Shown: positions 3,640 to 6,533 of the stretch, in pieces | Position numbering within the stretch: the stretch's first letter is position 1 | Layout of the letters: the number at the start of each line of letters is the position of its first letter | DNA from: an uncultured Eubacterium sp. | GTDB taxonomy: Bacteria > Bacillota > Clostridia > Lachnospirales > Lachnospiraceae | Length of the DNA stretch: 6,533 bases | Reading direction: 5' to 3' | NCBI GenBank assembly: GCA_946611445.1 | Contig: CAMODP010000104.1 | Location: forward strand, 1 to 6,533 | Made by a program: the position numbers and the translations under genes | Notes under the pieces: generated by a model | Database searches by the model: none | What the model saw: the letters and a program-made list of their open reading frames with translations, nothing else | Told to the model about the DNA's origin: nothing

Positions 3640-6533
3640 TCACCTCCCGGTCAGATACGGATACTCCTGCAGGACAGTCCTGATTATCCCGGCAGCATCT
3701 GCGGAGATCTTCGCCAGATCTTCCACAGCTGCATCCTGCACCGTTCCGTCCAGACGGATCCTTACCCGGCCGTCCTTCAGCGGAAGGAAGCCCTCGTTTT
3801 CGCTGTTCTCAAAATCTTCCGCGCTCCAGAACAGCGTAAATTTATCCCTGTAGGGTCTGCCGCTGTACGGGCAGAATACCGCGCAGTTGCCGCATTCGTT
3901 GCACATGCCGTCTACGTGAAGAATCTGTGCCTGGCATTTTCCCTCCACATGTATGGCGACGTTGGCCCTGTTCGGGCAGACGTCCGCGCAGACCTCACAG
4001 ACCGTGGGGCAGCCCAGGCAGCGGGTATCCGGCATTACGGACAGGTCTCTGAAGACCAGCCCTTTCTTCTCCAGATATGTCTTCTCCGGTCCGCTGCTGT
4101 TCTCTGCCGCATATTTGTCGTAAGAAACTCCGGCGATTGCCGCTGCCGCTTTTGCCGCATCCGCAATTGCCTCCACGACCGTGGCCGGCCCTCTCCTGCC
4201 GTCGCCGATGGCGTAGATGCCGCTGACGCTGGTCTGCATCGAGGCGTCGACGACCGGGCGGCCCTTGGCATCTGTCTGTACACCGGCTTTCTCATACAGG
4301 CCGGTGTCGATCTGCTCGCCGACAGCCGCAATCACCGTATCTGCGGGCAGCATGACCGTCCTGCCGGTGTCCACGGGCGACCGCCGTCCGGAAGCGTCCG
4401 GCTCTCCCAGTTCACAGACGGAGCAGAGCAGGGACCCTTCCTTAAATCCCACGGGAGCCAGCAGCTCCATGAATTCCACGCCGTCCTCCACAGCCAGACG
4501 CAGCTCTTCCTCATCTGCCGGCATGTAGCGTTTTGTCCTGCGGTATACCAGGCGCACATGTTCCGTCCCCGGAACTCTCTTTGCCGCCCTGGCCACGTCC
4601 ATGGCAGTGTTGCCGCCGCCCAGGACGATCACGTTCTTTCCGAGGCTGACTTTCCCGATATCCTTCTTTGCCGCCTCCAGAAACTCCAGCGCATCCAGAC
4701 ACTCCCCATACTGCAGCGGGGAACGCCCGGCCTTCCACGCGCCGATGGCGACAATCACATCGGTGAAGCCCTGTTCTTTCAGCTCATCCACGGAACTGAT
4801 CTCTGCGCCGGTCCGGAATTCCGCTCCGTACGCCTTGCAGAACGCCACATCGCGGTCAATCGCTTCCGCGGAAATGCGGAACCCGGGGATCGCGTGCCGG
4901 ACGACGCCGCCCAGCGCCTGCTTTTTCTCAAATACCGTGACCGGTACGCCTGCCCTGGACAGGAAGGATGCCGCAGCAAGGCCGGCCGGGCCGCCGCCGA
5001 TGACCGCCGCTCTCCTGTCCGTATTCTCCACAGGCTTCTTCAGGGAAGCAAGTACTGTGTCAAAGGCCGCATTGGCCGCAGCGAGCTTGGTCTCCCGGAT
5101 GTGCAGGGTCTCTTCATAGTAGTTCCGCATGCACTTGTCCCCGCAGTGGTGCGGGCAGATCGTGCCGGTGATGAAAGGCAGCGCATTGCGCTCCAGGATA
5201 ATCCGCAGCGCTTTTTCCGGATCGCCGTCCGCCATTGCCTGCAGATAGGCGGGGATATCCTGCTCAATCGGACAGCCGTTCCGGCAGGGTGCCGAGAAGC
5301 AGTCAAACAGCGGCAGCGCCTTCCCGTTCTTTCTGTCCGGAAGAGGCTTTACCGGTTTTCTGTACAGGTCGTTCCCCGCAATGCCATCATCAATCGCGCG
5401 GACCGCCTGCACATTCACTCCGTCAAACCGGCTGCTGCCGCAGTCCATCAGTTCCCATCCGATCTGGTACAGCCGCTGGTATCCGCCCGGTTTCAGCAGG
5501 TTTGTGGCCATCGTTACCGGCCAGATGCCCGCGTCAAACAGCTCCCTGATATTGCCGATCACGGCGCCGCCGGAATAGGAGATGCGGAGCTTTCCGCCGA
5601 ACTCCTCAGACAGCAGACGGGCCAGATGCAGACTCAGGGGAAACAGAGCTCTGCCGGACATATACATCTCTTCGGAGGGCAGCTCGCCGGCTCTGACTTC
5701 TACCGGAAATGTATTGGTGAGCTTTACGCCGAATTCCAGACCGTTCTCTTCTGCCAGCTGCATCAGGCGTCGGAACATCGGAACCGCGTCCGCCCACTGC
5801 AGATCCTCGGCAAAATGATGCTCATCGAACGATACATAATCGAATCCGAGGGAATCCAGGCACTCTCTGGCATACGCGTAGCCCAGCAGTGTGGGATTGC
5901 ATTTGATATATGTGTTCAGGTGCTTCTCCCTGATCAGATACGTCGCGATCCGCTCGATCTCGTCCGGCGGGCAGCCGTGCAGCGTTGACTCCGTCACAGA
6001 CACGGAGATGCGGGAGCTGATGCCCCGGATATATGCCTCATCCACGTGTTCGAACATGTCCGCGTGCGCGGCCGCCCAGTCTATGCACGCCCGGAAAACG
6101 GCGCTGTCCTTCGCCTCGGTCATATCGTTCAGGAACGTGTCGATCTTTTCAGACTGAATGCCCGCCAGGTCATAGCCGACTGACATATTGAAGACAAAGC
6201 CGTCCGGGTCGCCCAGCCCCAGCTCTTTTGCCAGAATCTTGCAGGCAACCCAGGCCTTGACGTACTCCGCGAAGGCCTGGGGCACATACAGCTCCGTCGA
6301 CCACTCGCAGTTGTAGCACTCGTCTCCGGCCGTGATGCAGGGCTTGCTCACGCAGGCCGCGAGCTCTGCTCCGTCCATGATCTGCACGGTCTTCAATTCA
6401 AAGAAACGGGATCCGGCCGCATAGGCAGCGATCAGGTTCTGTGCCAGCTGGGTGTGCGGCCCGGCCGCAGGCCCGAAAGGCGCCTCGATCTTTTCATCAA
6501 AGATCGGAAGTGCCTGTCCGCTGTCATGCCGCA
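3640..6533 (-). CDS. ygfK: YgfK-type oxidoreductase (labelled putative selenate reductase subunit), 5' end cut off by window
   Basis: 963 complete codons are visible; E. coli YgfK has roughly 1030, so probably a few dozen N-terminal residues lie beyond the right edge. A TTG at 6396 is internal: the frame continues upstream with conserved family sequence (GPAAGPHTQLAQN at visible residues 20-32, ELKTVQ at 45-50). Visible residues 1 to about 385 look like a dihydroorotate-dehydrogenase-type FMN barrel (SGRALFPL 292-299, SYSGGA 318-323, KPGGY 347-351). Then comes a GltD-like Fe-S domain (C411, C416, C420, C459, C463, C467), an FAD-binding GGGPAG at 512-517, an NAD(P)H-binding GGGNTAMD at 638-645, and GDGRRGP at 776-782 closing the flavin fold. 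A C-terminal two-cluster ferredoxin region (C838, C841, C845, C848, C852; C877, C880, C883, C887) ends the protein. No signal peptide is expected, so it should be cytoplasmic. It was named a selenate reductase subunit from its neighbours. The domains fit better with NAD(P)H-driven reduction of a heterocyclic ring, as in dihydropyrimidine dehydrogenase, and the genomic setting suggests purine or urate breakdown. Family assignment is firm; the reaction is inference. Confidence 0.95.
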   Translation of the reverse strand, partial: RHDSGQALPIFDEKIEAPFGPAAGPHTQLAQNLIAAYAAGSRFFELKTVQIMDGAELAACVSKPCITAGDECYNCEWSTELYVPQAFAEYVKAWVACKILAKELGLGDPDGFVFNMSVGYDLAGIQSEKIDTFLNDMTEAKDSAVFRACIDWAAAHADMFEHVDEAYIRGISSRISVSVTESTLHGCPPDEIERIATYLIREKHLNTYIKCNPTLLGYAYARECLDSLGFDYVSFDEHHFAEDLQWADAVPMFRRLMQLAEENGLEFGVKLTNTFPVEVRAGELPSEEMYMSGRALFPLSLHLARLLSEEFGGKLRISYSGGAVIGNIRELFDAGIWPVTMATNLLKPGGYQRLYQIGWELMDCGSSRFDGVNVQAVRAIDDGIAGNDLYRKPVKPLPDRKNGKALPLFDCFSAPCRNGCPIEQDIPAYLQAMADGDPEKALRIILERNALPFITGTICPHHCGDKCMRNYYEETLHIRETKLAAANAAFDTVLASLKKPVENTDRRAAVIGGGPAGLAAASFLSRAGVPVTVFEKKQALGGVVRHAIPGFRISAEAIDRDVAFCKAYGAEFRTGAEISSVDELKEQGFTDVIVAIGAWKAGRSPLQYGECLDALEFLEAAKKDIGKVSLGKNVIVLGGGNTAMDVARAAKRVPGTEHVRLVYRRTKRYMPADEEELRLAVEDGVEFMELLAPVGFKEGSLLCSVCELGEPDASGRRSPVDTGRTVMLPADTVIAAVGEQIDTGLYEKAGVQTDAKGRPVVDASMQTSVSGIYAIGDGRRGPATVVEAIADAAKAAAAIAGVSYDKYAAENSSGPEKTYLEKKGLVFRDLSVMPDTRCLGCPTVCEVCADVCPNRANVAIHVEGKCQAQILHVDGMCNECGNCAVFCPYSGRPYRDKFTLFWSAEDFENSENEGFLPLKDGRVRIRLDGTVQDAAVEDLAKISADAAGIIRTVLQEYPYLTGR

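Larger units (their letters stand above)
1..6533 (-). other. Apparent operon ygfK - xdh - dpaL, extending past both edges
   Basis: Three co-directional genes separated by 64 and 50 bases with no terminators, each internal gene having its own strong ribosome binding site. All three families recur together in purine and uric acid catabolic clusters of gut bacteria, commonly with ygeY, ygeW, ssnA, a hydantoinase (hyuA) and selenium-cofactor maturation genes. None of those are in this window. The promoter lies to the right of 6533 and the operon continues left of 1. Confidence 0.85.

Noticed and set aside
1830..3683. Long open frame on the plus strand (617 codons) opposite the dehydrogenase
   Set aside because: Antisense shadow of a conserved gene, with no recognisable motif, and it runs across the dehydrogenase start and the gap.
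3610..5988. Long open frame on the plus strand (792 codons) opposite ygfK
   Set aside because: It is fully antisense to a gene with strong family motifs, and its translation is arginine/histidine-rich with no recognisable domain. It is explained by codon bias in a GC-rich gene.
6394..6396. TTG as the start codon of ygfK
   Set aside because: The same frame continues upstream to the window edge with conserved residues (GPAAGPHTQLAQN, ELKTVQ). The TTG is the leucine in ELKTVQ, so the true start is outside the window.

Overview
The window holds three genes, all on the minus strand and tightly packed, so transcription runs from the right edge to the left: ygfK (5' end cut off), a selenium-dependent-type xanthine dehydrogenase (complete), and diaminopropionate ammonia-lyase (dpaL/ygeX; 3' end cut off). 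The two gaps are 64 and 50 bases. Neither contains a terminator, and each downstream gene has a strong Shine-Dalgarno sequence, so this is most likely the middle of one operon. No RNA genes, mobile elements, CRISPR arrays or long repeats were seen. The operon promoter must lie beyond the right edge.

Organism: the purine-rich ribosome binding sites (AGGGAGG, GGAGGA), the moderately high GC content judged by eye, the protein sequences and the gene set suggest an anaerobic member of the Clostridia (Lachnospiraceae-like gut Firmicutes). This is an inference. No rRNA or marker gene is present to fix it.

Region by region (minus strand). 6533 to 3640 is ygfK, a large flavin/iron-sulfur reductase. 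It has an FMN-type dihydroorotate-dehydrogenase-like barrel, a GltD-like FAD/NAD(P)H module and a C-terminal pair of ferredoxin-type clusters. 3639 to 3576 is a short gap that holds a possible 11-codon leader frame. 3575 to 990 is the molybdenum hydroxylase: two [2Fe-2S] domains fused to the molybdopterin domain, with no FAD domain. 989 to 940 is a gap through which the dpaL frame stays open up to an ATG overlapping the dehydrogenase stop codon. 939 to 1 is the first 313 codons of dpaL.

How they may work together: ygfK, xdh-type and ygeX genes co-occur in E. coli and in many gut anaerobes, in clusters linked first to selenium-dependent molybdenum hydroxylases and later to anaerobic purine and uric acid breakdown. 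The likely scheme is inference. The dehydrogenase interconverts oxidised purines. YgfK, whose parts match a re-ordered dihydropyrimidine dehydrogenase, reduces the purine ring (rather than selenate, its traditional label). Ring-opening enzymes encoded outside the window then yield 2,3-diaminopropionate, which DpaL cleaves to pyruvate and ammonia. The system as a whole is known. The less described points are the domain permutation and altered Fe-S ligation of YgfK, the purine-type active site of the dehydrogenase, and the unusual gene junctions.
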